A DNA stretch of 64,000 nt from Candidatus Villigracilaceae bacterium (GTDB lineage Bacteria; Chloroflexota; Anaerolineae; Anaerolineales; Villigracilaceae): positions 230,121-294,120 of the forward strand of contig JAPKMP010000002.1 in NCBI GenBank assembly GCA_026645935.1, written 5' to 3'. The position numbers and the translations under genes are program-made. Positions within the stretch are counted from its first letter, which is position 1, and every line of letters starts with the position of its first letter. A model generated the notes under the pieces. That model made no database searches. It was given only the letters and a program-made list of their open reading frames with translations, and was not told the DNA's origin. Shown in pieces: positions 46,008-54,304 of this stretch.

Positions 46008-47255
46008 ATGAACAACAAACTAGAATCCATTGCCCGCAAGATAACCGCCATCCTCTTCGCACAGCAATCGCTCGCCTCCGCCGGGTTTATCGCCGCGGCA
46101 ACACTCAATTCCATCGTCGGCAAGGAGTTGAGTCAACATGCCAATTGGGCGGGCGTGCCGACGGCGGTTTATCTCCTGGCAGGTGCGTTCTCCGCTTATA
46201 TGTGGGGATATGTGTATGACGCCATCGGCAGGCGCAACGGGTTGACGACGGGTCTCACCACCGGTGTGATCGGCTCGTGCGTCACCTTCTATTCGATTGC
46301 CGTTCATTCCTTTCCGATCTTTCTCGGCGGGATGGTCCTGATGGGCATCGCCAACTCGGCGGTGACCCTCGGCCGCTTCGCCGCTGCGGAGGTCAACAAG
46401 CCCGAGCATCGCGGGCAAGCCATCTCCAACGTGGTCATCGGCGGGACGGTCGGCTCGGTCATTGGTCCCTTTGTGGCGGGACCCGCCGGTTCGCTCGTCG
46501 GTTCGTGGGGCATCGATGAACTTGCGGGCGCTTATCTTGTGGCGGCGATCCTTTTTGCGATTGGGGCAATGGTCGTCTTTTCCGGTTTGCGTCCCGACCC
46601 GCGTGAGATCGGCAAACAGATTGCAGAGCAATTCCCTGAAACGCTGGTCACGCATACACACGAACGAGGCTTGTTCGAGATCTTCCGTCAGCCCGCGGCG
46701 CTTGTGGCATTGCTCGCCATGGTGCTCGGGCAGATGGTAATGGTGCTGGTCATGGTCATCACGTCCCTGCATATGCGCGAGCACGATCATGGGCTTACGG
46801 ATATTTCCGCGGTGATCGCATCGCATACCTTTGGCATGTACGCGTTCTCGATCATCTCGGGCCGCCTTGCGGATAAATGGGGCCGCGGCACAGTCATCCT
46901 GATCGGCTCATCCACGCTCATCGTCGCCTGCATCGCCGCGACGATTTCGCCCGATGTGCTTCCGCTCGGCGTGGCATTGTTCCTGCTCGGCTTGGGCTGG
47001 AATTTTTGTTTCGTCGCCGGTTCGGCTCTGCTTGCCGATCAACTTTCCCCCGCGGAACGCGCGCGCACGCAAGGATTCAATGATCTTCTGGTCGGTCTCG
47101 CGTCCGCGCTCGGAAGTTTGGAAAGCGGATTCATCTTCGCCTCGCTCGGCTACAACATGATGGCATACGTCAGCGCGGCGGTGGCATTGATTCCGTTCGC
47201 GGTCGTTCTCCTTTGGATGATTCGAAAACCCGCCTCGCCCAAACCCGTTTTATGA
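46008..47255 (+). CDS. Major facilitator superfamily transporter
   Basis: 415 residues, twelve predicted helices in two halves. SAYMWGYVYDAIGRRNGL after helix 2 and SGRLADKWGRGTVIL after helix 8 are the two MFS loop motifs (D-x-x-G-R-R/K). The substrate cannot be assigned. A TATACT -10 at 45994-45999 puts the predicted transcript start at or next to the ATG, and there is no Shine-Dalgarno sequence, so this gene may be leaderless. Confidence 0.9.
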   Translation: MNNKLESIARKITAILFAQQSLASAGFIAAATLNSIVGKELSQHANWAGVPTAVYLLAGAFSAYMWGYVYDAIGRRNGLTTGLTTGVIGSCVTFYSIAVHSFPIFLGGMVLMGIANSAVTLGRFAAAEVNKPEHRGQAISNVVIGGTVGSVIGPFVAGPAGSLVGSWGIDELAGAYLVAAILFAIGAMVVFSGLRPDPREIGKQIAEQFPETLVTHTHERGLFEIFRQPAALVALLAMVLGQMVMVLVMVITSLHMREHDHGLTDISAVIASHTFGMYAFSIISGRLADKWGRGTVILIGSSTLIVACIAATISPDVLPLGVALFLLGLGWNFCFVAGSALLADQLSPAERARTQGFNDLLVGLASALGSLESGFIFASLGYNMMAYVSAAVALIPFAVVLLWMIRKPASPKPVL

Positions 47256-48805
47256 TTCGTCTCCTCGGACCCCGCTATAAATTATTTTTTCTGTTCTACG
47301 CGTTCGGCGCGGGGCTGATCCTCTTCATCGGGCGGCTGACTGAATTCCACGCGCTCGGCAACGACTATTGGAACATCCTCTACTATGGGCGGCACATGAC
47401 TCTTTCCCAGCCCGAGTCGCTCTACAACGGATTCTTCCCATTTGGATACGCCCTCCTTATCGGACAAATGCCCTTTACGTATGTATTGCCGCTCTCGTAC
47501 ACTTTTAACGCGCTTCTTTTCGGTCTTTTTCTTGCTTCTGTTTCGACGCTCCTTTCCTACGCTGATTCAATTCCCGCCACGATCATTGCGTTCTACTCGG
47601 CGGTTGCCGCTCCCTTCGTTTATCAAAACGCCATCACCCTCGGTCCCGATATTGGCGCAGCGTCATTCACGGCATTTGCTGTTTTTCTATTACTGAACGA
47701 TTGGTTTTCTGAAGAACAGAGTAGGTTGACCGATTCCCGCGCTATCCTTGCCGGGATTTCACTCGGGCTTTCCTTCCTTTGGCGCACACATGCTTTGGTT
47801 TCCATCCTCGCCATCCTTGCCGGATATTTTCTACTAACGAAGTTCCATCCGCTTCGTTCGTCGATTCTTCTGCTCGTTTCGACGATCAGCGTGGCGGGGT
47901 TGCAGGTTCTCGTCAATCTCATTTCCGGTCACGGACCATTCGAGACGGCGCAGGCGTTCAACCTCTATAAATTCTTCCACGGCGTGGACTGGACCCACCC
48001 ACCCGGACCGGAAGAGATCGAAAAGTTTTCCATTTTCAAAACCATCGCCGAAGACCCCGTCCGCGCCTGGGGTTTGTATCGACCTTTTCTTTTCTATTTC
48101 CTTTCGCATACCTGGGCGGCGTTTCTGGCGTTCGGGCTCTCACCCAGGTCGCGTTATGCCAGGTTTTCCCTGTTTTCATTCATCTTCATCGTTCTCTACG
48201 CAATCCCCATTTCCCTCAGTGACAGCGCCCGTTCGCCTGTCGTGCTGATGACGATCTTTCTGCCATCCGTCGCGATTTTACTGGCTGTCTTGATCGAAAT
48301 TGCGAAAAGACTCCTTCCCAATCTCCGTTTTCTTGAATGGGTCATAACCGGGTTGTTCATTGCCGCCGGGTTTCAAACCTTTTCCAATTGGTTCCTCTAC
48401 GATACCGGCATCACTCGCGCCGCGATTGCTGAACGCAGGGTCTTGTCCGTCATCGAACAAACCCTGGTCTCGAACGGCATGACATCCCCAACCGAGGTCT
48501 TTGCAGACCGATATGATTTCTACACGCCGGCCACCATGCCTTACCGCGCGCGCAGCATCGATAAATGGTCGCTCGACTGGTTCTGGGGAATGGAGGAGGA
48601 ATATCCGCTCCTGCCCAATGATTCAAGGGAATCGTTTTCAACCGCATGCAGAGAGCAGGGCATTCGCTTTCTTGTCCTCGGTCCCAACAGTCATTACCGC
48701 GGCGCGATCTTTCCCCCGATTTATGACGATCAAATCGATCTCGACGCCTTCGGTTTGCGCTTCATCGGGCAGCGGGGGAAGATGAGGATTTACGAGTTCA
48801 AATGA
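47252..48805 (+). CDS. Polytopic membrane protein, GT-C glycosyltransferase-like
   Basis: 517 residues with about ten transmembrane helices. The first loop, FHALGNDYWNILYYGRHM, then PESLYNGFFPFGYALLI, has the acidic residue and P-GY element expected of GT-C enzymes. A C-terminal soluble domain begins near residue 400 (EVFADRYDFYTPATMPYRAR). The ATG overlaps the MFS stop as ATGA. The acceptor and donor are unknown. Confidence 0.72.
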   Translation: MIRLLGPRYKLFFLFYAFGAGLILFIGRLTEFHALGNDYWNILYYGRHMTLSQPESLYNGFFPFGYALLIGQMPFTYVLPLSYTFNALLFGLFLASVSTLLSYADSIPATIIAFYSAVAAPFVYQNAITLGPDIGAASFTAFAVFLLLNDWFSEEQSRLTDSRAILAGISLGLSFLWRTHALVSILAILAGYFLLTKFHPLRSSILLLVSTISVAGLQVLVNLISGHGPFETAQAFNLYKFFHGVDWTHPPGPEEIEKFSIFKTIAEDPVRAWGLYRPFLFYFLSHTWAAFLAFGLSPRSRYARFSLFSFIFIVLYAIPISLSDSARSPVVLMTIFLPSVAILLAVLIEIAKRLLPNLRFLEWVITGLFIAAGFQTFSNWFLYDTGITRAAIAERRVLSVIEQTLVSNGMTSPTEVFADRYDFYTPATMPYRARSIDKWSLDWFWGMEEEYPLLPNDSRESFSTACREQGIRFLVLGPNSHYRGAIFPPIYDDQIDLDAFGLRFIGQRGKMRIYEFK

Positions 48806-50334
48806 AATCGCGCCTCCAACTCTTCTTCAGGTCGGCGGAAGGGATTGGATTCTTCGCCGCCGTGGTGGTCTCGATCCCATTGATCTTTCGCAATGCGATC
48901 ATCCATGATTTCCCCATGGGATATGCCGGCTTGTTTACCCAAATGGCGAAACAGATTGCCGAAGCGAACTTTGTTCTCCCAGCCGAGTCGCCCTATTATG
49001 GTCCGGGCGGGATTCCATTTGCCTATCCGCCTTTTGGTTTGTATCTTCTGGCAGTCTTCATCAAGATCACAGGGAAATACTTCATTTTCCTGCGCTGGCT
49101 TCCTCCCTTGTTTGGCTTCGTTTCAGTCTGCCTGACGTACCTCCTTGCGCAAAGATTTTTCAAACTTCCCTTCGCTTCCATGACGTCGGCGATCCTTGCT
49201 GCCGCGTCGGTGGACCTGCATATCGCCCATATCTGGTCGTCGGGGATCGTCCGCGGCTCCGCTTTCATTTTCACGATCCTTTTCATGATCGCTTATTCCC
49301 CAAGTCCGGAACGGCGAACGCCGAAAAAACTGATCGTTTCGGGTCTTTTTTTCGGGCTGACGCTGCTCAGTCATCTTGCTTATGGGTTGTTCTGTTTTTT
49401 TTGGCTCGCAGCCGCTTCTTTTTCAATCCGGCATTGGAAAAAATCCATCTTTGATATGGTCAGCACAGGTCTGGGCGCGGCGCTTCTTGCCAGCGTGTGG
49501 GTTCTCCCGGTCGCATCCCTGCATGGATGGGATGTCTTCTGGGGAGCGGTGAATTCCCATGGAGGCAATGCCTTTTTTGTCGAAACTGTGAGCATTTCCG
49601 GCTTGATACGGCTGTTGTATTTAAACCTAACTCCATTATTGTCAAATCCTTTATTAGCGGGGCTGGTGCTTATAGGGATTTTTTATTTGTTGCGGCATGG
49701 ATATTTTCGATTCGTGTTTTTCTTTTTGCTGGTGACCCTTTTCTTTCCTGAAAATGCCCGCTTTGTTTCCTGGCTTGGATGTTTCGCAGCCGGGTACGGG
49801 CTCTGGTCGATCTCCGATCGATTGCGCAACTGGGGCGGTGGATTTGTGAACGTCCCCCAATTTATGTGGATGGTGATCGTCATGCTCCCTGCGCTCGCCG
49901 TGCTTTGGCTGGATGGATTTTCCTCCATCACGCGCTTTCCACCGCTTCTAACCGAATCTGCGCTTGATTTGCAGGCGAAACGGTCGGAAGTTTTTCAGGG
50001 TGAAGGCAGATATCTCGCCTTATTGATCCAGGATGAAGCGGAGTGGATGCCTTTCCTTTTGGAGCTGGATCCGCTCGTATCTCAATGGGGGAGTGAATGG
50101 CTTGGCGATTACGACGAGCAGACCCGATTGATGTCCCTATTTCAGACCTGCCGCAAGGAGAAGGACTGGGCATGTGTAAATTCCGCGTTGAATGAAACTG
50201 GTGCAGCGCCCCGCTTCATCATTACCTATCGGATCGAGGAAAAACTGAACGAACAAATCTCGGCGGACGATGCGTGGGCGGAAATCTATGCCAATAGACG
50301 GTATATCGTCTGGCAGGCGGTCGAGGCGCGTTGA
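48802..50334 (+). CDS. Polytopic membrane protein, GT-C glycosyltransferase-like
   Basis: 510 residues. The first loop reads NAIIHDFPMGYAGLFTQMAK and is followed by PFAYPPFGLYLLAVFIK, again a GT-C-like acidic loop plus YPP-G element. Ten or so helices are followed by a soluble C-terminus with three cysteines or so (QTCRKEKDWACVNSAL). It overlaps the previous gene as ATGA, so MFS, this pair and possibly more form one translationally coupled unit. I cannot name a substrate. Confidence 0.72.
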   Translation: MKSRLQLFFRSAEGIGFFAAVVVSIPLIFRNAIIHDFPMGYAGLFTQMAKQIAEANFVLPAESPYYGPGGIPFAYPPFGLYLLAVFIKITGKYFIFLRWLPPLFGFVSVCLTYLLAQRFFKLPFASMTSAILAAASVDLHIAHIWSSGIVRGSAFIFTILFMIAYSPSPERRTPKKLIVSGLFFGLTLLSHLAYGLFCFFWLAAASFSIRHWKKSIFDMVSTGLGAALLASVWVLPVASLHGWDVFWGAVNSHGGNAFFVETVSISGLIRLLYLNLTPLLSNPLLAGLVLIGIFYLLRHGYFRFVFFFLLVTLFFPENARFVSWLGCFAAGYGLWSISDRLRNWGGGFVNVPQFMWMVIVMLPALAVLWLDGFSSITRFPPLLTESALDLQAKRSEVFQGEGRYLALLIQDEAEWMPFLLELDPLVSQWGSEWLGDYDEQTRLMSLFQTCRKEKDWACVNSALNETGAAPRFIITYRIEEKLNEQISADDAWAEIYANRRYIVWQAVEAR

Positions 50335-50343
50335 GTTTTGAAA

Positions 50344-50376
50344 AAAAAGAGTCTGCGGAAAACGCAGACTCTTTTT
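50344..50376. terminator. Terminator between convergent genes
   Basis: A 14-bp stem (50344-50357 with 50363-50376) with loop GAAAA has an A run on the left and a T run on the right, so it works in both directions. Confidence 0.9.
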
Positions 50377-50388
50377 ATGCCGTCCGGG

Positions 50389-51039
50389 CTAGCGTTTGAT
50401 CTTCTTCCCGCCTTTAATTCCGGTTGACCTTAATGACCTGCCAGCCAAAGCCGCGCCGCTGGACCTGGATGTCCTGGCTGGCTTCATGCCGCTCCCGATA
50501 TTCTTACCGAACATACTCAAAGTTGTGTTGAGAGCTTTTTCCGCATCGGCTTCGTTCATGCCTGTGCGTCTGGTCAATTCATTGATCATGCCGCTTTGAT
50601 AAAGGATGTTCGGATTGACCTTGCCGGAACCCATCTGGGTGAGCATATCGTCGAGGTCGAAGGTATTCGAATCGCGCCCCGATGTGGGATGATGCGCCAG
50701 TAATTTATGCGCCACGAGCGAGACGACAACCATGGCGATCTCGGGCGGGATATTCAACTTTTTGGCGAGTTTCGCGACGAAAGGCTGCAGCAGCATCATG
50801 AGCGGATTACCCCCCGCCATGGACTGGCTCATGGACCCGGGCTGATTCCCACCCATGAACATTTCGAGCATGCCCATCATGTTACCCAGCCCGCCCTGTT
50901 GACCCGCTCCTGGCATTTGAGGTTGACCTCCGCCAAGCAAACCACCGATCAAGTCGGTCATCGGGTCCGCGCTCTGTCCGGCGGGACTTCCCTGCTTGCG
51001 GGAGTCGACGAGCACTTTGAGGATATCTTCCATTGACAT
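50389..51039 (-). CDS. Hypothetical protein with Gly/Met/Gln-rich region
   Basis: 216 residues. A short N-terminal helix (MEDILKVLVDSRKQG) is followed by a low-complexity segment rich in Gly, Gln, Met and Pro (about 25-85), a helical core (PLMMLLQPFVAKLAKKLNI, IAMVVVSLVAHKLLAHH) and a basic tail ending KGGKKIKR. I do not recognise the family; DUF937-like proteins share this style. AAGGAG lies 8 bp before the ATG. It is followed on the minus strand by a strong terminator. Confidence 0.75.
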   Translation of the reverse strand: MSMEDILKVLVDSRKQGSPAGQSADPMTDLIGGLLGGGQPQMPGAGQQGGLGNMMGMLEMFMGGNQPGSMSQSMAGGNPLMMLLQPFVAKLAKKLNIPPEIAMVVVSLVAHKLLAHHPTSGRDSNTFDLDDMLTQMGSGKVNPNILYQSGMINELTRRTGMNEADAEKALNTTLSMFGKNIGSGMKPARTSRSSGAALAGRSLRSTGIKGGKKIKR

Positions 51040-51094
51040 ACAATTTCTCCTTGGTTAAGAAAAAGCGCGGCGATGGCGCCGCGCCAGTGGTTTC

Positions 51095-51361
51095 CTAGCC
51101 TTCCGATTTTTCAGGGGAGGGCTTGGTTTCGGGTTTGCTATCAGTCGAGGATTTCTTCGATGGGGAACTCTCGCCCGAGCGCGATTTGTGATCGGTGGCG
51201 TAGAATCCGGATCCTTTGAAGATGATCTTGGTGGGGGTGATGATCTTTTTAAGCGCTTTCTTGCGGCATTCGGGGCAGGTCTTCAACGGCGCATCGGTGA
51301 AGGATTGCTGGCGTTCGAATTGCACTCCGCAATTCTCGCATCGATAGGTATAGACGGGCAT
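51095..51361 (-). CDS. FmdB-family zinc ribbon protein
   Basis: 88 residues. MPVYTYRCENCGVQFERQQS and TCPECRKKALKKI form the CxxC...CxxC zinc ribbon of the FmdB/CxxC_CxxC_SSSS family. A Ser/Lys/Glu-rich disordered tail follows from about residue 55. These proteins are proposed regulators but have no proven function in most bacteria. It lies 55 bp upstream of the hypothetical gene on the same strand. Confidence 0.9.
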   Translation of the reverse strand: MPVYTYRCENCGVQFERQQSFTDAPLKTCPECRKKALKKIITPTKIIFKGSGFYATDHKSRSGESSPSKKSSTDSKPETKPSPEKSEG

Positions 51362-51457
51362 ACGTACTCTCCTTGCTTCTTTCTTTAATTACCTGGTTAC
51401 GTTGGAGGCATTATAGCGTGCATGGATGGACGTGGCAAGCCTGAACAAGCGGCATGT

Positions 51458-51463
51458 TATAAT
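51458..51463 (+). promoter_or_regulatory. -10 element upstream of the selenoprotein gene
   Basis: TATAAT at 51458-51463. The best -35 (CTGAAC at 51441) is too close, so confidence is limited. The start would be near 51470, which places the palindrome at 51476-51510 in the 5' leader. Confidence 0.5.
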
Positions 51464-51475
51464 TTTCTTATATTA

Positions 51476-51510
51476 AAGACCTGACGGGTTTCAAATGCCC
51501 GTCAGGTCTT
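51476..51510. repeat. Dispersed palindromic element, copy 3
   Basis: AAGACCTGACGGG (51476-51488) pairs exactly with CCCGTCAGGTCTT (51498-51510) around TTTCAAATG. It is the most perfect of the three related copies. It lies 12 bp before the selenoprotein start, in the leader. Confidence 0.85.
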
Positions 51511-51522
51511 ATGGAGTAAAAA

Positions 51523-51762
51523 ATGTTGAAGATCGAGATCGTCTACTGCGCAGTCTGACATTACACGGGCCGGGCCGTGAGCCTGGCAGACGAGTTGCTG
51601 AAGGATTACGAGCATGTTATCGAGGCGCTGATCCTTGTCCCTTCGGGCGAAGGCAGGTTCGAGGTCAGCGCGAACGGGAAGTTGATCTATTCCAAATTGC
51701 AGACCAAGCGTCATGCCGAGGCAGGGGAGATTCTCGGTCTCATCTCGAAGATGGTAGTTTAA
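51523..51762 (+). CDS. SelW-like (Rdx family) selenoprotein with in-frame UGA
   Basis: 79 residues when UGA at 51556-51558 is read as selenocysteine: MLKIEIVYCAV, Sec12, then HYTGRAVSLADELLKDYE. The pair is CxxU (Cys9-Sec12) right after the first beta strand, where Rdx/SelW/SelT proteins have CxxC or CxxU. The rest fits the family: FEVSANGKLIYSKLQTKRHA and EILGLIS. GGAG lies 6 bp before the ATG. The Rdx fold is thioredoxin-like, so a thiol-redox role is likely. An automatic caller would report only the part from the GTG at 51577. The selenocysteine machinery is not in this window. Confidence 0.85.
51569..51587 (+). promoter_or_regulatory. SECIS-like hairpin for selenocysteine insertion
   Basis: GCCGGGC (51569-51575) pairs with GCCTGGC (51581-51587, one G-T) around the loop CGTGA. 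The loop begins 17 bases after the UGA and contains GU with a G in its first two bases, as expected for bacterial SelB-binding hairpins. It lies inside the coding sequence. Confidence 0.7.
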
Positions 51763-51851
51763 CCATAGAGCGGGCTTGCCATACTCCATGCGTTAATTCG
51801 AAATTTTGTCAGGCGAGAATCCTGACCTACAATACAAACTAAGGAATACGA

Positions 51852-52838
51852 ATGGCAAAAAAAGGACGAGTGTTTTCTGGCGCGCGCCCCACCGGCCGCC
51901 AGCATTTGGGGAATTATCTTGGGGCGATCCAAAACTATGTGGAATTGCAGACCGACTACGATTGCGTCTATTGCATCGTGGACGTCCATGCGTTGACGAC
52001 AGTGGAAACCACGCAGGAGCTTCGCCAAAACACCTTTGAGATGGCGCTCGATTGGCTTGCGGCGGGGATTCGCCCGGAAGATTCGATTTTGTTCGTGCAG
52101 TCGCATGTGCCCGAAGTGATGGAACTGCACACCTATCTTTCAATGGTCACCCCGCTCGGTAAACTGACCGACCTGCCAACCTTCAAGGAAAAGGTGCGCC
52201 AACAGCCGGATAATGTAAACTACGGTTTGCTCGGCTATCCCGTATTGATGACCGCCGACATTGTTCTTTATAAAACCGATATCGTCCCCGTCGGCATTGA
52301 CCAGGCTCCACATATCGAGTTTGCGCGCGAGACCGTCCGCTCGTTCAATTATCGCTTCAATACCAAGGCGTTGATCGAACCGCAGGTCAAGCACACAGAA
52401 GTGAAGAAAGTCCTCGGCATCGATGGGAAAGAGAAGATGAGCAAAAGTCTTAATAATCATATCGAACTGGCGCTCACCCCCGAAGAGACCGTCAAACGCG
52501 TGCGCGAGATGGTCACCGACCCGGCACGCCAGCGCAAGTCCGATCCCGGCAATCCAGATGTCTGCAACGTGTTCACGATGCATAAGATATTCTCTCCGCA
52601 GGAAGAAGTGGACATGATCAACGTCGAATGCCGCAAAGCGGGCATCGGGTGCGTGGATTGCAAACTGCGTTTCGCTGCCAATCTTAATAAACATCTGGAA
52701 CCCTTCCGCGCCAAACGCGCTGCGTTTGAAGCCAAGCCTTCCGAAGTGCAGAATATTCTTGACCATGGCGGTAAACGCGCCCGCGCCATAGCGCAAGCGA
52801 CGATGGCGGAAGTCCGCGAGGCGATGAAGTTGCCGTAA
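51852..52838 (+). CDS. trpS: Tryptophanyl-tRNA synthetase
   Basis: 328 residues, the usual length of bacterial TrpRS. SGARPTGRQHLGNYLGA contains the class I HIGH-type motif (HLGN), and KEKMSKSLNN the KMSKS loop. YPVLMTADIVLYKTDIVPVG and DQAPHIEF shape the tryptophan pocket. It charges tRNA-Trp. AAGGAATACGA precedes the ATG. Confidence 0.98.
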   Translation: MAKKGRVFSGARPTGRQHLGNYLGAIQNYVELQTDYDCVYCIVDVHALTTVETTQELRQNTFEMALDWLAAGIRPEDSILFVQSHVPEVMELHTYLSMVTPLGKLTDLPTFKEKVRQQPDNVNYGLLGYPVLMTADIVLYKTDIVPVGIDQAPHIEFARETVRSFNYRFNTKALIEPQVKHTEVKKVLGIDGKEKMSKSLNNHIELALTPEETVKRVREMVTDPARQRKSDPGNPDVCNVFTMHKIFSPQEEVDMINVECRKAGIGCVDCKLRFAANLNKHLEPFRAKRAAFEAKPSEVQNILDHGGKRARAIAQATMAEVREAMKLP

Positions 52839-52893
52839 ATAGCGAAGAGCGAAACGCGATCACATTTCACTCTTCACGTATCAAAGATAGTTC

Positions 52894-53331
52894 ATGCGCG
52901 TTCTTATCCAGCGAGTGTCCAAAGCCAGCGTTATCGTTGAAGGACAGACCATTTCCAGCATCGGAAAAGGTCTGTTGATTCTATTGGGCGTCGGTCACGG
53001 CGATGGGGAAGATTCTGCCCGGTTCCTCGCCGAAAAGACCGCCAATTTACGGGTATTCGAGGACGATCAGGGCAAGACCAACCTTTCGGTTTTGGATGTC
53101 AAAGGGGAGGCTATCGTTGTTTCGCAGTTCACACTCTATGCAGACACGCGCAAAGGACGGCGCCCTTCCTTCATCGACGCCGCTTTGCCCGATGCTGCCG
53201 AACCTCTGGTGAATCGATTCGTCGAGCTCCTTCGTTCACACGGCGTTCCAACTCAAACGGGGAAGTTTGGCGCGCACATGCAGGTCGAGATCCACAACGA
53301 CGGACCTGTCACGATCTGGCTCGAGAAATAA
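52894..53331 (+). CDS. dtd: D-aminoacyl-tRNA deacylase
   Basis: 145 residues, full-length [20 protein letters not shown], the [17 protein letters not shown] motif and the C-terminal [10 protein letters not shown] (cross-subunit Gly-cisPro type element) are all present. It hydrolyses D-amino acids and glycine mischarged on tRNA. It follows trpS by 55 bp and precedes the reductase gene by 3 bp. Confidence 0.97.
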   Translation: MRVLIQRVSKASVIVEGQTISSIGKGLLILLGVGHGDGEDSARFLAEKTANLRVFEDDQGKTNLSVLDVKGEAIVVSQFTLYADTRKGRRPSFIDAALPDAAEPLVNRFVELLRSHGVPTQTGKFGAHMQVEIHNDGPVTIWLEK

Positions 53332-53334
53332 TCC

Positions 53335-53820
53335 ATGAAGCGGCCCAACTTTATACAGCGTCAGATTCACCGCATCTTGATGATGCGTCCTGTGACTGAA
53401 TTGTTGGCTCCACATACTGTTGCAATCGATAAATTCTTTCTCAAATTGACAAGAGGCAGGCAAACCCTCTCGGAACTGGCGGGATGGAATATCATCCATG
53501 TATCCATGGTTGGCGCGAAATCGGGAAGGGTGATCGATCTTATCCTTATCGCCATCGCCTGTGAGGAGAAATTTGCCCTCATCGCTTCGAACTTTGGGCG
53601 CCCACATCACCCGAAATGGTATTTTAATTTGCTGAAAACGCCCAAGTGCAGGGTCCGGGTCAATGGAGAGTATCTGGATTACGTCGCGCGTGAAGCGGAA
53701 GGCGAGGAGCATGAGAGGTTTTGGCAGTTGGCCGTCGATCACTATGCCGGGTATGAAAAATACAAGGAAAGAGCCGCGCCCCGTCGCATTCCGGTCATCC
53801 TCCTCGAGCCGGTGAAATGA
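53335..53820 (+). CDS. DDN-like deazaflavin (F420)-dependent nitroreductase family protein
   Basis: 161 residues. IIHVSMVGAKSGRVIDLIL and SNFGRPHHPKWYFNLLKTP are marks of the split-barrel DDN/F420H2-dependent quinone reductase family; the second stretch lines the cofactor pocket. The cofactor is inferred from the family, and some members use FMN or heme instead. It is closely linked to dtd (3 bp gap). Confidence 0.87.
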   Translation: MKRPNFIQRQIHRILMMRPVTELLAPHTVAIDKFFLKLTRGRQTLSELAGWNIIHVSMVGAKSGRVIDLILIAIACEEKFALIASNFGRPHHPKWYFNLLKTPKCRVRVNGEYLDYVAREAEGEEHERFWQLAVDHYAGYEKYKERAAPRRIPVILLEPVK

Positions 53821-53896
53821 TTGCCAAGATTAGAATTTCATGATAAATTAAGCCTTGAAGGATGCAAGAGGTTTTCGTTGCGGAAGGAAGAAGACA

Positions 53897-53930
53897 ACGG
53901 CTCAAAGCAAGACCTGAGCCGTATTTTTTT
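53897..53930 (+). terminator. Terminator in the leader of the cold-shock gene
   Basis: ACGGCTCA (53897-53904) pairs with TGAGCCGT (53915-53922), followed by A and seven T. It ends the dtd/reductase transcript. If the csp promoter lies upstream of it, it could also attenuate csp. Confidence 0.85.
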
Positions 53931-53988
53931 ACCACCCGATGAACACAACTGCGTCACCCAATTCTTTACTTTTGCTCAGGAGGCAAAT

Positions 53989-54198
53989 ATGGCTGAACGT
54001 ATCATCGGCACGGTGAAGTGGTTCAATGGAACCAAAGGCTACGGTTTCATCGAGCGTGAAGGCGGTCCCGACGTCTTCGTCCACTTTTCCGCCATTCGCG
54101 GTGATGGCTTCAAGAACCTGCAAGAGGGACAGAAGGTGGAATTTACCATCGAACAGGGTCCCAAAGGCTTGCAAGCCGCGGATGTTGTGGTTCTTTAA
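53989..54198 (+). CDS. Cold shock domain protein (CspA family)
   Basis: 69 residues. [17 protein letters not shown] is RNP1, DVFVHFSAI is RNP2, and [20 protein letters not shown] ends the OB fold. It binds single-stranded RNA and acts as an RNA chaperone. CAGGAGG lies 6 bp upstream of the ATG; an in-frame extension upstream runs through the terminator and is not coding. Standard rho-independent terminators flank it on both sides, so it is monocistronic. Confidence 0.97.
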   Translation: MAERIIGTVKWFNGTKGYGFIEREGGPDVFVHFSAIRGDGFKNLQEGQKVEFTIEQGPKGLQAADVVVL

Positions 54199-54210
54199 TC
54201 GAACCTGATG

Positions 54211-54243
54211 AAAGAGCCTCGTCGTGAGACGGGGCTCTTTTTT
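54211..54243 (+). terminator. Terminator after the cold-shock gene
   Basis: A 13-bp stem (54211-54223 with 54228-54240) with a GTGA tetraloop is followed by TTT and C TTTT. Confidence 0.92.
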
Positions 54244-54304
54244 CTTTTCGAAACCGGACTTTTCCAGCTCGATTATTTTTTCTCCCCTCAAACCTTCATC
54301 TACT

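Noticed and set aside
51577..51762. Separate 61-residue gene starting on GTG
   Set aside because: It is the part of the SelW-like protein after the UGA; the family requires the strand and CxxU motif encoded upstream in the same frame.
53821..53988. N-terminal extension of the cold-shock protein
   Set aside because: The extension would run through a strong rho-independent terminator and has no family similarity; AGGAGG directly precedes the internal ATG.
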